Origin: Pseudomonadota bacterium | GTDB lineage: Bacteria; Desulfobacterota; Desulfobacteria; Desulfobacterales; JAHIVH01 | Assembly: GCA_018816735.1 (NCBI GenBank) | Contig: JAHIVH010000060.1 | Coordinates: forward strand, 1-64,000 | Direction: 5' to 3' | Length of the DNA: 64,000 nucleotides | Shown here: positions 62,773 through 64,000 of the stretch, one piece after another | How the letters are laid out: each line of letters opens with the position of its first letter | How positions within the stretch are numbered: the stretch's first letter is position 1 | The notes under the pieces: model-generated | The model's input: only the letters and a program-made list of their open reading frames with translations | What the model was told of the DNA's origin: nothing | Database searches by the model: none | Program-made: the position numbers and the translations under genes

Positions 62773-64000
62773 TTACCAGATGGATTTTTTTTGAGGTTCA
62801 TTTGTTTCCGGATATTGAGCGTTGATTTCCATAAACTTTTTCTGGTTATCAAGGAAAATCTGGGTCAGTTCCGGATCAAAGCTTTTTCCCTGTTCATCCC
62901 TGAAAAGGGTGATGATGTTTTCCATGCTCCAGGGTTCCTTGTAGATCCGTTTGTGGCTGAGTGCGTCAAAAACATCCGCGATGGCGGTAATCCTTCCGAA
63001 AATATGAATATCTTTTCCGGAGAGTCCTTTTGGATATCCAAATCCGTCCCATCTTTCATGGTGTTGAAGCGCGATGATGGCGGCGGCCTGCATGATTTCT
63101 CTTTCCGAGTTTTGTAGAATGCTGTAGCCGACGGTTGTATGCAGCTTGATAATATCAAATTCTTCTGGAGTGAGCCTCGATGGTTTGTTTAAAATAGCAT
63201 CAGGCACACCAATTTTTCCGATATCGTGCATGGGAGATGCGAGTTTCAAGAGATCAGTCTGCGAATCACTTAGCCCTGCCTTGTTCGAAAGCAATTCGGA
63301 AAAAACAGATACGCGCAGGACATGATTTGCCGTCTCTGTTGACCGGGTTTCAACAATTTCTCCAAGGGTGAAGATGATTTCTTTCTGGGTGGCGACCAGT
63401 TCACGGGAAAGGGATACATTGTCGAAAGCAATGGCTACATTTGAGGCAAAGATTCGTAACAGGTTTCTGTCCATATCGCCTAGCCTGCTGCATCCTGTCA
63501 TGTAAATCAGGTTCTGGGAATTTTTCTTTGTGTGAAAGTATCCGATGTAGGCGTCACCTTCAAAAATATCCGTCTTGGCTTCAACGGCTTTTCTAAGCCG
63601 TTCCAAAATGATTTCAGGAAGAATGGTATGGACGGGCTGATCCACGTAATTTTCAAACTTGCCGGTTGCTGCAAGAATGATCAGCCCACCTTCACCGTCG
63701 TCAACGGCAAAAGCGGAATTCCTTATATATAATGAATCCTCATCCAGTCTCAGGATGGAAAGCAGCTGGGTCAGCACACCTGTGGCAAATTTTTTCATGG
63801 ATTTAAATTCAAACAGATGCGTGGATGAGTGGATAATCTGTTCAAGGCCTTTTCTGTTTTTATCAATAATGCGTATATCCCTGTAGGATCTCAGGGACGT
63901 TGTGATGGCCGTAAACAGTTTTTGTGCGGTCAGCTCTGTTTTGGATTTGTAATCGTTGATGTCATATTCCATGATAACGGATCTTTCCGGTGCTTTTCCA
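62773..64000 (-). CDS. HD-GYP response regulator, cut by the window edge
   Basis: Cyclic di-GMP phosphodiesterase-type regulator. The visible part begins at an internal Met at 63972, but the frame stays open to the window edge (APERSVIMEYDINDYKSKTE), which is the usual join between a receiver and a DUF3369 domain. The start and receiver domain therefore lie to the right. Residues of the visible part: DUF3369/GAF-like region about 1-185, then HD-GYP with MHDIGKIGVP and LQHHERWDGFGYPKGLSG, both complete. It converges with the hydrolase gene. Confidence 0.88.
   Translation of the reverse strand, partial: GKAPERSVIMEYDINDYKSKTELTAQKLFTAITTSLRSYRDIRIIDKNRKGLEQIIHSSTHLFEFKSMKKFATGVLTQLLSILRLDEDSLYIRNSAFAVDDGEGGLIILAATGKFENYVDQPVHTILPEIILERLRKAVEAKTDIFEGDAYIGYFHTKKNSQNLIYMTGCSRLGDMDRNLLRIFASNVAIAFDNVSLSRELVATQKEIIFTLGEIVETRSTETANHVLRVSVFSELLSNKAGLSDSQTDLLKLASPMHDIGKIGVPDAILNKPSRLTPEEFDIIKLHTTVGYSILQNSEREIMQAAAIIALQHHERWDGFGYPKGLSGKDIHIFGRITAIADVFDALSHKRIYKEPWSMENIITLFRDEQGKSFDPELTQIFLDNQKKFMEINAQYPETNEPQKKSIW

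Overview
The window looks like chromosome from an anaerobic Gram-negative bacterium of the Desulfobacterota, probably a Desulfobacterales-type sulfate reducer. This placement is inferred from gene content, not from a marker tree. The clues are several CCG-domain (HdrD/DsrK-like) iron-sulfur proteins, an in-frame UGA that reads as selenocysteine, a NAD(P)-linked [NiFe] hydrogenase operon, a stand-alone cobalamin methionine synthase activation-domain protein, acyl-CoA dehydrogenases next to ferredoxin-like proteins, and a full lipid A/heptose gene set. No rRNA, tRNA or CRISPR array was seen.

1-5 kb is accessory and eroded. It holds an integron-type integrase (IntI) with no recognisable attC site, a MarR regulator with a thioesterase, a nitroreductase with its core deleted, and an MFS transporter followed by a frameshifted, truncated amine oxidase. 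5-20 kb is metabolic and regulatory: a very-long-chain acyl-CoA synthetase, a MetH-activation protein, a beta-helix lipoprotein, an HdrD-like iron-sulfur protein, two AraC-type regulators and an unknown lipoprotein. It ends with a GntR regulator, a ferredoxin-type protein and two adjacent acyl-CoA dehydrogenases, one of which lacks the catalytic motif.

20-34 kb carries signalling genes and the main energy operon. A candidate sigma-54 promoter precedes hoxE, a hoxF fused to a GltD/NfnB-like flavoprotein, a NuoG-length hoxU, hoxY, hoxH and a maturation protease. A response regulator and a membrane histidine kinase follow, and the operon closes with a clear terminator. The fusion suggests that the hydrogenase reaches a second, probably NADPH, pool and may couple or bifurcate electrons.

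34-42 kb is mixed: a nucleosidase, a porin-like protein, a nitrilase plus SCP2-domain protein, an adenosine deaminase whose zinc motif lies upstream of any standard start codon, a 4Fe-4S reductase remnant, dodecin and a lipoprotein serpin. 42-49.5 kb is the envelope block: a KdkA-like kinase, then on the minus strand lptF-lptG-lpxK-gmhA-hldE-heptosyltransferase.

50-64 kb holds a three-repeat secreted protein with a PAS-rich hybrid kinase, a YjbQ protein and a diguanylate cyclase. Next comes the most notable gene: a CCG-domain reductase split by an in-frame UGA at the conserved Glu-Cys-Gly-His position, with a SECIS-like hairpin just downstream. It is followed by vanZ-like, thrS, rnd, an alpha/beta hydrolase and an HD-GYP response regulator that runs off the right edge.
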